Assembly: GCA_002371705.1 (NCBI GenBank)
Contig: DFGI01000001.1
Coordinates: 241 to 16,722, forward strand
DNA length: 16,482 nucleotides
Reading direction: 5' to 3'
Origin: Bacteroidales bacterium UBA3754
Lineage (GTDB): Bacteria > Bacteroidota > Bacteroidia > Bacteroidales > UBA1715
The position numbers were made by a program, and so were the translations under genes. Positions 1-7,571 of the stretch are shown piece by piece; positions within the stretch are counted from its first letter, which is position 1; every line of letters begins with the position of its first letter. Under the pieces are notes generated by a model that ran no database searches, had not been told where the DNA came from, and saw only the letters and a program-made list of their open reading frames with translations.

Positions 1-941
1 CCAGCCACTTCGGGCATTGAGGTGCAATTCGATGTGATGACGGGAATGTTGCAGGCGAACGCTTCCAAAATCGGAATTCCAAATCCTTCAAAAAATGGTA
101 CATAGGTCATTGCGAATGCACTGCCTAACAAGTAGTTGAGGTCTTTGTCGGACACCCGTCCCGTGAATACAATGTCTTTTTTGTACGGATGTTTGTCGTA
201 AGCTTTTTGAATGGTTTTCGCCAAAAACATTGATTCACCCACAATCACCAATTTCATTGTCGATTGCGTTTTCTCTTTGAAAATCTTGAATGCGGCAAAC
301 AGTCCTTCGATATTTTTTCGTGGATGGAGCGTTCCGGCATACACAAAATAATCGGTGCTGTTGGTGTATTTTTGTTTGATGATGAGTTTTTCCACATCCA
401 GCAATGGTTGGAACGAACTGCTTACACCGTTGTAAACCACATCAATTTTATCAAGTGGTATAGTATATAATGTATGAATGTCGTTTTTCGAAAACTCCGA
501 AACTGTGGCGATTCTGGTCGCTTTCTGCGCATATTGCGGAAAATATTTTTGGTAATATTTCCGAACCAAATAGGGGAGATGTTCGGGAAAATGTTCAAAA
601 TTCAAATCGTGGATAACGTCAACAACGGGCGTATCGCCAGTAACCACGCTGTATCCGTCGGTCGAAACAAACACGTCGGGTTTCAGCGCATTCAGCACAC
701 GGGGAACCTGCGAGTGGAACCAAAACCACCACAAAAACGGATGGCGGGCTTGAAACGGCACAATGATTGGCTTTACGTTGTCGCCAAAAATAAATTCCTT
801 GCTGTACATTCGGTCGAACAATAAGTAAAATTGATGCTCGGGATGGTTTTGGCAAATCCGTTTAACCGTTTCGTAGGTGAACCGCGAAATCCCGTCGATT
901 CTACCTTTGATGAGTAACCGTGTGTTTATTACAATTTTCAT
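1..941 (-). CDS. Family 4 glycosyltransferase (partial, C-terminus beyond the window)
   Basis: Probably transfers a sugar from a nucleotide-sugar donor to a growing surface glycan at the cytoplasmic face of the membrane. The reading frame is open on the minus strand from an ATG at 941 to the left edge (313 full codons), so the C-terminal helices are missing. It begins MKIVINTRLL and has the acceptor-domain motif DGISRFTYE at about residues 16-24. The GT-B domain linker VYNGV is at about 169-173, followed by the strand-and-loop VYAGTLHPRKN at 200-210, typical of GT4. The donor-binding EX7E motif is complete: E285-GFGIPIL-E293. A TTCCTTTG sequence (rc of 947-954), one base off the Bacteroidota -7 consensus, lies almost on the ATG, so the message may be nearly leaderless. 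The gene is divergent from a Wzx flippase, which supports a role in polysaccharide assembly. Donor and acceptor cannot be told from sequence. Confidence 0.9.
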   Translation of the reverse strand, partial: MKIVINTRLLIKGRIDGISRFTYETVKRICQNHPEHQFYLLFDRMYSKEFIFGDNVKPIIVPFQARHPFLWWFWFHSQVPRVLNALKPDVFVSTDGYSVVTGDTPVVDVIHDLNFEHFPEHLPYLVRKYYQKYFPQYAQKATRIATVSEFSKNDIHTLYTIPLDKIDVVYNGVSSSFQPLLDVEKLIIKQKYTNSTDYFVYAGTLHPRKNIEGLFAAFKIFKEKTQSTMKLVIVGESMFLAKTIQKAYDKHPYKKDIVFTGRVSDKDLNYLLGSAFAMTYVPFFEGFGIPILEAFACNIPVITSNCTSMPEVA

Positions 942-963
942 AGTTGCAAAGGAACGAAATTTT

Positions 964-2481
964 ATGGAAAAATCTATTTCGATACAACAAATGTTGAATC
1001 GGGAAAAGATGTACTTTTGTGGTCGAATAAAATGTGGAATTTTGAGAAAAACGTTTGTCACAAATTTATTATTGTTGCTGTTTCTTAATCTGCTGATTAA
1101 GCCGTTCTACATTTTTGGCATCGATCGAACGGTGCAGAATGTTGTTGGCACCGAAGTGTATGGTATGTATGCGGCAATGTTCAGTCTTTCAATTATTTTC
1201 AACATAATTCTTGACCTTGGAATTGCCAATTTCAACAATCGGAATATTGCGCAAAACAATGATTTGCTGCCGCGATTTTTTTCGAGTATGGTGGTGCTGA
1301 AGTTTTTGCTTGGATGCGTGTATGGCTTTGTGTTGCTGATAGTTGGATATATTCTTGATTTTACGCTCGAACAATTCAAAATCTTTGGCGTGTTGGCGTT
1401 CAATCAATTTTTGTTGTCGTTTTTGTTGTATCTCCGCTCCAATATTTCGGGGACGTATATGTACAAAACCGATAGTTGTGTTTCGGTGATGGACAGGACG
1501 TTAATGATTATCATCTGCGGATTTTTGTTGCTGACTAAACGAGAAGATTTCAGAATAGAATGGTTTGTATATGCTCAAACGGTATCGTATGCAATTCCTT
1601 GTGGGGTGGCGTTTTGCATTGTAGCAAAGAAAGCGAAAACATTCCGTTTCCGTTTTGATATGCCATTTTTGTGGACAATTTTGAAACATACTTATCCATT
1701 TGCCTTGCTGTCGTTGCTTATGGGGCTTTACACTCGAATTGATATGGTGATGATAGAGCAAATGTTGCCCAATGGTGCGGAGCAAGCTGGCGTGTATGCT
1801 CAGTCGTACCGAATTCTCGATGCGGTGAGCATGTTTGCATATTTGTTTGCGACCTTGCTGTTGCCTATGTTTGCAAAAATGCTGAAAGATAAAGAACCGC
1901 TTGGACAATTTACAAAATTTTCGTTCCTGTTGCTGATGGTTCCCGTTATTGTATTTGTAATAGCTTGCTGCACAAATAGTTATGAGTTAATGGACTTAAT
2001 GTATAATGAGAATGTTGATGAATCCTCGGTAATATTTAAAGTTTTAATAATCGGTTTCATACCAATTGCGTCTTCGTATGTATTTGGAACGTTGCTCACG
2101 GCAAATAACAGTATGAAAGTGATGAATTGTATGGCTGCGTGCGGAATGGTGTTCAATATTGCGTTCAATGCAATGTTCATTCCTCGTTACGGAGCACTTG
2201 GCGCTGCGGCGGTTTCTGTTGTGACACAGTTACTTACAGGGCTCATTCAAATAGTCCTTTCGGTGCGGTACTTTTCTTTTCACATTCCCTATAAGGATAT
2301 TGTAAAAATGTTGTGTTTTATAGGCCTCAATATCGGCTTGTTTGTTTGTTTGAAAAACTACATTTTTGAAAATTGGATTTGGAATGTTCTGACTCTCTGT
2401 GTGATAGGGTGTGTGCTGGCATTTGCAATCCGCCTTCTTCGTGTAAAAGATATATTGTATGTGCTGAAAAATGAGGATTAG
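964..2481 (+). CDS. Wzx-type oligosaccharide flippase (MOP superfamily)
   Basis: Polytopic membrane protein, probably flipping lipid-linked glycan repeat units across the inner membrane. Hydrophobic segments run almost the whole length, consistent with about 12-14 helices. The N-terminal stretch LLIKPFYIFGIDRTVQN followed by GTEVYGMY and the NFNNRNIAQN motif fits Bacteroidota members of the polysaccharide biosynthesis flippase family; a central amphipathic region (TRIDMVMIEQM) is also family-like. The start is uncertain. An ATG at 877 would overlap the divergent glycosyltransferase, so I use the ATG at 964, which has AAAGGAA about 9 nt upstream. However, the roughly 26 residues after it look unlike the family, and a TACTTTTG -7 element lies inside them (1012-1019). 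A TTG at 1042, reading RKTFVTNLLLLLF, would give a 479-residue protein starting just before helix 1. ATGs at 994 and 1009 are other options. Confidence 0.85.
   Translation: MEKSISIQQMLNREKMYFCGRIKCGILRKTFVTNLLLLLFLNLLIKPFYIFGIDRTVQNVVGTEVYGMYAAMFSLSIIFNIILDLGIANFNNRNIAQNNDLLPRFFSSMVVLKFLLGCVYGFVLLIVGYILDFTLEQFKIFGVLAFNQFLLSFLLYLRSNISGTYMYKTDSCVSVMDRTLMIIICGFLLLTKREDFRIEWFVYAQTVSYAIPCGVAFCIVAKKAKTFRFRFDMPFLWTILKHTYPFALLSLLMGLYTRIDMVMIEQMLPNGAEQAGVYAQSYRILDAVSMFAYLFATLLLPMFAKMLKDKEPLGQFTKFSFLLLMVPVIVFVIACCTNSYELMDLMYNENVDESSVIFKVLIIGFIPIASSYVFGTLLTANNSMKVMNCMAACGMVFNIAFNAMFIPRYGALGAAAVSVVTQLLTGLIQIVLSVRYFSFHIPYKDIVKMLCFIGLNIGLFVCLKNYIFENWIWNVLTLCVIGCVLAFAIRLLRVKDILYVLKNED
1012..1019 (+). promoter_or_regulatory. 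Candidate Bacteroidota -7 element for the flippase gene
   Basis: TACTTTTG matches the Bacteroidota -7 consensus TAnnTTTG at every fixed base. Transcription would begin near 1025, 15-20 nt before the TTG at 1042. The nearest upstream TTG (994-996) is only 15 nt away, shorter than the usual 19-21, so the -33 element is weak. If real, the promoter rules out the in-frame ATGs at 964, 994 and 1009. Confidence 0.4.
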
Positions 2482-2675
2482 GTTGCTTTGTAGGGTTACC
2501 TTAAAAATTTTTTCACGTCGGTAAGGTTTCTTGTTAATCTCGAAACAATTTCAATCGATAATTCGTGCAGTTTTGCCGAAAAATGGCAGTTTTTTCAAAA
2601 ACGCCATCCGTTTTCTCCAATTTTTTTATATATTTACACAACAAGTCTTTTGTAGAATAAATTTTTAACAAACAG
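2482..2675. other. 194-nt intergenic region between flippase and nucleotidyltransferase
   Basis: AT-rich and without an ORF. It holds two weak inverted repeats: ACCTTA (2498-2503) against TAAGGT (2522-2527), and TGCC (2574-2577) against GGCA (2585-2588) followed by a run of six T. The second could be a poor intrinsic terminator for the flippase gene, but its stem is only 4 bp. A TATATTTA at about 2628-2635 is one base off the -7 consensus and could drive the next gene, but no convincing -33 is visible. Confidence 0.4.
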
Positions 2676-3419
2676 ATGCGTATGAAAGCAATGATTTTTG
2701 CCGCAGGAATGGGTACAAGATTACAAGCGTTGACCGCAAATACGCCCAAAGCATTGGTGAAATGCAACGGACGTACGTTGTTGGAATATGCCATTCGCAA
2801 GCTGAAATATTCGGGTTGCTCCGAAATTATTGTGAACGTGCATCATTTCTCGGAACAAATCGTTGATTTTGTACAATCGCACGATTTCGGGATTCCAATT
2901 CACATATCCGACGAAACCGACCAGTTGCTCGATACGGGCGGCGGATTGTTGCACGCAAAACGATTTTTTACTGGCAACGAACCGTTTATTGTTTGTAATG
3001 TTGACATAATTTGTTCCATCGACTACAAAAAAATGGTTGATTTTCATACAGCGCACAATGCGTTGGCGACTTTGGCGGTAAGCGACCGAAAAACTTCGCG
3101 TTACCTGCTCTTCGACACTGAGTATCAACTATGTGCGTGGGAAAACCGCAAGACGCAGGAACAAAAAATCGTTCATCCACGGCAGTCGTATATACCATTG
3201 GCTTTCAGTGGAATACAAATTATAAGCCCTCGTATATTTGATTTTATCACAGAAAGTGGCAAATTTGCAATTATGGATTTGTATCTTCGTTTGGCTGCAG
3301 ACCATTCAATTATTGCATACGACCATACGGGCGATTTCTGGCTGGATGTTGGTAAGTTTGAGGAATTTGAATCCATTGAAAATCAAGTAAAAACACGCAA
3401 ATTTGATTTCTTGGAATGA
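2676..3419 (+). CDS. MurU-like sugar-1-phosphate nucleotidyltransferase
   Basis: Predicted cytoplasmic enzyme joining an NTP and a sugar-1-phosphate to form a nucleotide sugar. The 247-residue single-domain Rossmann-like fold starts with the nucleotide-binding signature AAGMGTRLQALT (residues 9-20), followed by TPKALV. It has DTGGG (86-90), the metal-binding NVD (108-110), LAFSGIQI, and FWLDVG near 221-226 with the second conserved Asp. The DTGGG, FSGI and DVG blocks and the short length resemble MurU (N-acetylmuramate-1-phosphate uridylyltransferase) more than the longer RmlA, GlmU or GalU enzymes. No AmgK-like kinase, the usual MurU partner, is in the window, so the substrate is open; a heptose- or mannose-1-phosphate enzyme is possible. 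ATG at 2676 is taken; ATGs at 2682 and 2691 are in frame and equally close to the family start. The stop overlaps recJ by 4 nt (ATGA), implying translational coupling. Confidence 0.85.
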   Translation: MRMKAMIFAAGMGTRLQALTANTPKALVKCNGRTLLEYAIRKLKYSGCSEIIVNVHHFSEQIVDFVQSHDFGIPIHISDETDQLLDTGGGLLHAKRFFTGNEPFIVCNVDIICSIDYKKMVDFHTAHNALATLAVSDRKTSRYLLFDTEYQLCAWENRKTQEQKIVHPRQSYIPLAFSGIQIISPRIFDFITESGKFAIMDLYLRLAADHSIIAYDHTGDFWLDVGKFEEFESIENQVKTRKFDFLE

Positions 3420-5167
3420 TTGAAAATATTTGGCAATTCCCGAAACAAGAATTCAACGAAGTTGATTTCGGGGTGGAATTATATCCGCAAATACAACATA
3501 TATTAATGTCACGCGGCATCACCACAAAAGAACAATTTCAAAAATTGGTGCAACATCGTTTCGATGATTTGTACGACCCGTTTTTGATGAAGGACATGGA
3601 CGTGGCGGTTTCCCGTTTGGGCAAAGCTCTTGATGAACATCAACGGATTTTGGTGTATGGCGACTACGATGTTGACGGCACCACTGCAATTGCGTTGGTG
3701 TACTCGTTTTTGAAAGATAGAAACGCGGATGTTGATTTTTATGTTCCCGACAGATATTCAGAAGGTTACGGAGTATCGGAAAAAGGAATTCGTGAGGCTA
3801 TCGAACATAATGTTCAATTGATAATCACGCTTGATTGTGGTATTAAAGCGTTGAGTACCATTGCAATGGCACAATCGGCAGGGATAGATGTGATTGTGTG
3901 CGACCATCATAACCAAGGACAAAAACTTCCTGACGCTTACGCCGTGCTCGACCCCAAACGCCACGATTGTGAATATCCGTTCAAGGAGCTTTCGGGTTGC
4001 GGTGTTGGCTACAAATTGCTGTCGGCATTTTGTAGAAGGTACGACATTCCTGAAAAAGAGAATCTCAATTGCTACCTTGACTATTTGGCAATCAGCACTG
4101 CTGCTGACATTGTGCCGATTGTGGGAGAAAATCGGGTGTATATGTACTATGGTTTGATGAAAATGATTCAAAAACCATTGGTGCCTATAAAAACAATGCT
4201 GGCGTATTCAAAGTTGATTTTTCTCTATAAAAACGGAGACGGCGAGGAGCAAATCATCTGCCCGAATGGATCGCTTACCGTGAGCGATATTGTATTCAAA
4301 ATTGCTCCCAAAATCAATGCTGCGGGACGAATGAAAAATGCCCGCGATGCAATCCATTTGTTGCTTGCAAAGGACGAAACCGAAGCATTGCAGTATTTCG
4401 CTACTGTTGTGGAACAAAATTCCGAGCGACAGAAAGAGGAAAAACGTATCTGCGAAGAAGCGTTTGCTATGATTGAAGAAAATTCCGCGGCGCAATCGTT
4501 GTATTCAACGGTATTGTACAGAGACTCGTGGCACAAAGGTGTTGTAGGTATTGCTGCGGCAAAAGTTATTGAACAATATTTTAAACCGACGGTAATTCTG
4601 TGCGGCGATGGTGATGTGATTTCTGGGTCAGCCCGCTCGGTTGGCGACTTCGACCTATATTCCGCCATTGAGAAATGTTCTTCCTCATTGACTGCGTTCG
4701 GTGGACATCGGCACGCGGCAGGACTTTCACTGCGAAAAGAAAATCTGGAAACGTTCAAACAACAATTTGAGGAGGCGGTGAAAAGTACCATTACACCGTC
4801 GCAGCAACGACCTACCATCTACGTTGACGAGGTATTGACACTTGTTGAGGTGACTAACGAGTTTTATAATCAAATTCAGTATATGGCACCTTTCGGTCCC
4901 GACAATATGGATCCTGTGTTTGTTATTCGCAACCTGGTCCCCGATACAATATATATAATGGGAAACGACAACAACCACGTAAAGTTGAGTTTCAAACAAA
5001 ACGAATCAAGTTATATTTCGGCGGTTGGCTTTGGTATGGCGGAAAAATGGCGTAGTTTGCCACCAAAAGCATCCATAGATATTTGTTTCACTATAGGACT
5101 TAATGTGTTCCGAGGAAATGTGTCGCTTCAGTTGCAATTGAAGGATTTTCGGGAAAGCGGAAAGTAG
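3416..5167 (+). CDS. recJ: Single-stranded-DNA-specific 5'-3' exonuclease RecJ
   Basis: Cytoplasmic nuclease that resects 5' ends in RecF-pathway recombination, mismatch repair and base-excision repair, using two divalent metals. The DHH domain carries DYDVDG (residues 83-88), the ITLDCGI strand, DHH (163-165) in VIVCDHHNQG, and a GCGVGYKL stretch followed by AADIVPIVGENR. The DHHA1 domain contains SGSARS and GGHRHAAG (429-436). A C-terminal OB-fold-like region follows, with the APFGPDNMDPVF segment characteristic of RecJ. The length of 583 residues is normal for bacterial RecJ and all key motifs are intact. The ATG overlaps the upstream nucleotidyltransferase stop by 4 nt, so the two are probably cotranscribed, with no obvious functional tie. 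Its stop is 2 nt from the stop of the convergent LicD-like gene, leaving no room for a separate terminator. Confidence 0.97.
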   Translation: MIENIWQFPKQEFNEVDFGVELYPQIQHILMSRGITTKEQFQKLVQHRFDDLYDPFLMKDMDVAVSRLGKALDEHQRILVYGDYDVDGTTAIALVYSFLKDRNADVDFYVPDRYSEGYGVSEKGIREAIEHNVQLIITLDCGIKALSTIAMAQSAGIDVIVCDHHNQGQKLPDAYAVLDPKRHDCEYPFKELSGCGVGYKLLSAFCRRYDIPEKENLNCYLDYLAISTAADIVPIVGENRVYMYYGLMKMIQKPLVPIKTMLAYSKLIFLYKNGDGEEQIICPNGSLTVSDIVFKIAPKINAAGRMKNARDAIHLLLAKDETEALQYFATVVEQNSERQKEEKRICEEAFAMIEENSAAQSLYSTVLYRDSWHKGVVGIAAAKVIEQYFKPTVILCGDGDVISGSARSVGDFDLYSAIEKCSSSLTAFGGHRHAAGLSLRKENLETFKQQFEEAVKSTITPSQQRPTIYVDEVLTLVEVTNEFYNQIQYMAPFGPDNMDPVFVIRNLVPDTIYIMGNDNNHVKLSFKQNESSYISAVGFGMAEKWRSLPPKASIDICFTIGLNVFRGNVSLQLQLKDFRESGK

Positions 5168-5169
5168 TG

Positions 5170-5853
5170 TTATTTTCGATATAGCCGTTCGTTGCGGATT
5201 TTTGAAATAGGACGATTTGCCGCTGATTTATTGCGGATAGGGGTCATAAAATCATCACCGTAGATTGTTCTAAGCCACGATTCTGTTTTTTCAGGAATGT
5301 ACAATTCATGTCCGAGAAAATCTATCGTTACCAAGTCGGAATTTTCGTATTCCCAAGTGATACAGGGAAATCCATCGGTTTGGTTGGCTGTTCTCCAATC
5401 TTTTGATTCGTGTTGTCGGCAGATGTATGAATAAAGTGTGTTTTCGTCTTTTTCAAATTGATAGAAAAAATCAATTTGGACACCTTTGTATTCATATTGG
5501 TCTTCGGTGATTTGACCTGTTTCCTTTACATAAAATGTCCGTTTGCGCGAAAAACCATATTGAGCCATTATTTTCTCAAAATTCTCGGGGCGTTCGTTTG
5601 CAAACATACCCACATCAAGGTCAAAGTCGTAGGGAATAAAATTTTTTTCTCGGAAAGCGCCAAGCAATGTGCCGTAGGCAAGAAACATTCGTGCGTTTGC
5701 GCTTTTCACGGCTTCGTTTGCCCGCAACAATGTTTCCAACCCATGCGCACGGAAACATTTTGCCAACCGACGTCTTTGAAAATCGGTCGCTATACGTACG
5801 AGAAAATGAAAAATTCCTAATTTTTGGAATATTGACGCGAGAAGTTTTCTCAT
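5170..5853 (-). CDS. LicD-family nucleotidyltransferase-fold protein
   Basis: Member of the LicD/fukutin-related group, which attaches phosphorylated groups such as phosphocholine (or sugar phosphates) to surface glycans. The 227-residue protein shows the diagnostic pair of motifs: LAYGTLLGAFRE (residues 58-69, the GTLLG helix start) and YDFDLDVG (75-82), whose acidic residues D76, D78 and D80 would hold the catalytic metals. The aromatic GVQIDFFYQF segment supplies the later conserved Asp, and a GDDFMTP segment near the C-terminus is LicD-like. The N-terminal 20 residues are basic and hydrophobic (LLASIFQKLGIFHFLVRI), possibly peripheral to the membrane. Substrate is not predictable, and no choline uptake or cytidylyltransferase (licA, licB, licC) gene is in the window. 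A TATCTTTG element just upstream suggests its own promoter despite a 31-nt gap from the preceding gene. Confidence 0.85.
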   Translation of the reverse strand: MRKLLASIFQKLGIFHFLVRIATDFQRRRLAKCFRAHGLETLLRANEAVKSANARMFLAYGTLLGAFREKNFIPYDFDLDVGMFANERPENFEKIMAQYGFSRKRTFYVKETGQITEDQYEYKGVQIDFFYQFEKDENTLYSYICRQHESKDWRTANQTDGFPCITWEYENSDLVTIDFLGHELYIPEKTESWLRTIYGDDFMTPIRNKSAANRPISKIRNERLYRK

Positions 5854-5874
5854 TGCTTGTATTCAAATTTTTGA

Positions 5875-5882
5875 CAAAGATA
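5875..5882 (-). promoter_or_regulatory. -7 promoter element for the LicD-like gene
   Basis: On the minus strand this reads TATCTTTG, a full match to the Bacteroidota -7 consensus TAnnTTTG. The predicted transcription start is near 5868, about 15 nt before the ATG at 5853. No clear TTTG -33 box is seen 19-21 nt upstream, where the sequence is inside the end of the YgjP-like gene. Confidence 0.5.
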
Positions 5883-5884
5883 CA

Positions 5885-6640
5885 TTAATTTGATGAATTG
5901 GAGAGCGGTGGACGGTCGTCTTTGTTGAATTTTGGGAATACGTCCATTGTTTTTGTCTTCATTTCCTTTCGCAATCGCTCATTGTTTCCTCCGCAGCATA
6001 CGTCAAGCAGGGCGTAGAAATCCTTGCTGTGGTTCATATATTTTGTGTGGCAAAGTTCGTGCAGAATCACGTAGTCGATGAGGTTGAACGGCAATGTCAT
6101 TAAATACAACGAAAAAATGATTCTGCCTCTTGAATTGCAGCAGCCCCAACGGGTCTTTGCGCTTGAAACTGCAATGGTGGCATACGAAAATCCAAATTGT
6201 TTGGCGAGAAATGCAACTCGTTGTGGCAGATAGAGTTTCGCTTCTTTTCGTAACACTGTTTGCAAGGTTTCCGTCATCTCATCTTGGATTCGTTGGTCAT
6301 CAATTGCAATATTATTGGGAACAATGACTTTGATGATACCGTTTCTGACTGAAATTCTCAGTGAATTGTCGATGCCGTGGGCAATTTCAATGTCGTGGAA
6401 GTGGGTTATGTTTTTCTGGCTTTCGGTGATTGTTTTTGTGTTAGCTTTTCGCTTATGTTGTTGGTTTATAATCCATTCCGTGTTTGATAAGACAAACGAC
6501 TCCGCAAGTTTTTGCGCATACAGCCAAGGCATGGTAACATACACCTCGTTGTTTTGTTTCACTTTGACAATAACTTTTCTGCATCCTTTTTTTTTGATGA
6601 AATGCACGACGCCGATTTCGGGAAAAATTTTGTCTGTCAT
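5885..6640 (-). CDS. YgjP-type zinc metallohydrolase (PF01863, formerly DUF45)
   Basis: Soluble 251-residue protein of the YgjP/SprT-like metallopeptidase-fold group. The zinc site is HELCH (residues 194-198), with H194 and H198 as ligands and E195 as catalytic base, extended to H204 in the sequence NHSKDFY. Upstream, the conserved TRWGCCNSRGRI block and the LMTLPFNLIDYVILHE stretch are typical of PF01863; the N-terminal third (KVIVKVKQNNEVYVTMPW) is the usual beta-rich lead-in. E. coli YgjP is listed as a UTP pyrophosphatase, but the physiological role of the family is poorly defined and peptidase activity is not established. The ATG directly abuts the stop of the upstream acyltransferase gene (TAAATG), so it is the last member of the three-gene minus-strand operon. 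A link to lipid synthesis is by position only. Confidence 0.88.
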   Translation of the reverse strand: MTDKIFPEIGVVHFIKKKGCRKVIVKVKQNNEVYVTMPWLYAQKLAESFVLSNTEWIINQQHKRKANTKTITESQKNITHFHDIEIAHGIDNSLRISVRNGIIKVIVPNNIAIDDQRIQDEMTETLQTVLRKEAKLYLPQRVAFLAKQFGFSYATIAVSSAKTRWGCCNSRGRIIFSLYLMTLPFNLIDYVILHELCHTKYMNHSKDFYALLDVCCGGNNERLRKEMKTKTMDVFPKFNKDDRPPLSNSSN

Positions 6641-7567
6641 TTATATTTGGTATGAAAGTATGTAGCGGTCCATTTTTTCGGAAACAATGTCGCTGATGGT
6701 TACGAGAATTCCCGTTTCTTCAACTGCTCCAAAGCCTTTGTTCAACGATGTTCCGAATGTTTTCATCGTGTCGGTCAGGTTGATGTATGAATTGATGAGT
6801 GGTGGAATGTTGTGCTTCCGTTCGCGGACTTTAGTGAACAGAATTTTATAGTCTTCTTTTAAATTCTTTCCTGTGAAAATGTTTGCCAATTCGCTTTCGG
6901 GGTGATGATAACTTAGTGGTTCAATGGTTGTTACTAAATTATCGTTGTCTTTGAAATGCTTGTTTAGAAAATATAGAATGTAGTCGCGGGCAAGTTTGTC
7001 GTAGTTCAGATACATTGTTACTTTCCCGAACAGATATCGGATTTGTGGATTGAGGGCTATGACTGCGCCGATTCCTTCCCATAGATTGTCGAGTGTGAAA
7101 ATGCTTCTTCGTGCCGAAGCGCCCGAATGCGTGTCGTAATAGACAAATGAGCGTCCAAGTTCAAGCGTGTATGGCAGATAATTCTTTTTGAATGTTTCCG
7201 AAAATTTGAATAATTCGGTTGTCGCAAGGTCGTAGCTTCCATTGCCGTTGCTTGAGTCGGCACATAGTATATATCTGTAGCCACCGAGAATTTGCTTGCT
7301 TTCGGGATTCCACACGATAATTTGTTCGTAGGGATGCGTTGGATGTACATCAAATTCATCAATATCAATGCTTTTGCCCGTGCCGCCGCCAGCCCTGCGA
7401 AACGCAAGTTCGCGCAAACGACCGATTTCACGCATCACATTCGGCGAATTTGAATTGTTGAGTGTGTAGATTTTATTTGAACCAAAATGAGAATCACGAA
7501 GAAATTTGTCGTCGGTAAGTTCGGCGATGATTGCTTCTCGGTCAACAGGGGCAATGATAGGTTCCAT
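6641..7567 (-). CDS. Hemolysin-type GNAT N-acyltransferase, GlsB-like
   Basis: 308-residue protein of the Acetyltransf_5 (hemolysin/OlsB) group, which moves a 3-hydroxyacyl chain from acyl-ACP to the amino group of an amino acid. Visible motifs are REIGRLRELAFRRAGGGTGK (about 46-65) followed by the acidic DIDEFD (68-73), the LGGYRYI strand (94-100), LELGRSFV (135-142) and LFGKVTMYLNYD (179-190), in the order seen in this family. In Bacteroides the comparable enzyme GlsB (ChoA) makes N-acyl-glycine (commendamide), the first step of glycine lipids; alphaproteobacterial OlsB does the same with ornithine. The adjacent PlsC-type acyltransferase 4 nt upstream would add the second acyl chain. Glycine is favoured as substrate because of the lineage, but ornithine or another amino acid cannot be excluded. 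The protein lacks a signal peptide and probably acts at the cytoplasmic membrane face. Confidence 0.82.
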   Translation of the reverse strand: MEPIIAPVDREAIIAELTDDKFLRDSHFGSNKIYTLNNSNSPNVMREIGRLRELAFRRAGGGTGKSIDIDEFDVHPTHPYEQIIVWNPESKQILGGYRYILCADSSNGNGSYDLATTELFKFSETFKKNYLPYTLELGRSFVYYDTHSGASARRSIFTLDNLWEGIGAVIALNPQIRYLFGKVTMYLNYDKLARDYILYFLNKHFKDNDNLVTTIEPLSYHHPESELANIFTGKNLKEDYKILFTKVRERKHNIPPLINSYINLTDTMKTFGTSLNKGFGAVEETGILVTISDIVSEKMDRYILSYQI

Positions 7568-7571
7568 AATA

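Noticed and set aside
264..824. Plus-strand ORFs of 68 and 116 codons
   Set aside because: They lie antisense to the glycosyltransferase, whose minus-strand frame carries clear GT4 motifs; their translations have no recognisable features.
2574..2595. TGCC/GGCA hairpin followed by a T run after the flippase gene
   Set aside because: Only a 4-bp stem, and it lies 93 nt downstream of the stop; too weak to call a terminator.
4225..4818. 197-codon minus-strand ORF opposite recJ
   Set aside because: Antisense to the DHHA1 region of RecJ, which has intact motifs; low-complexity Ser/Ala/Cys-rich translation.
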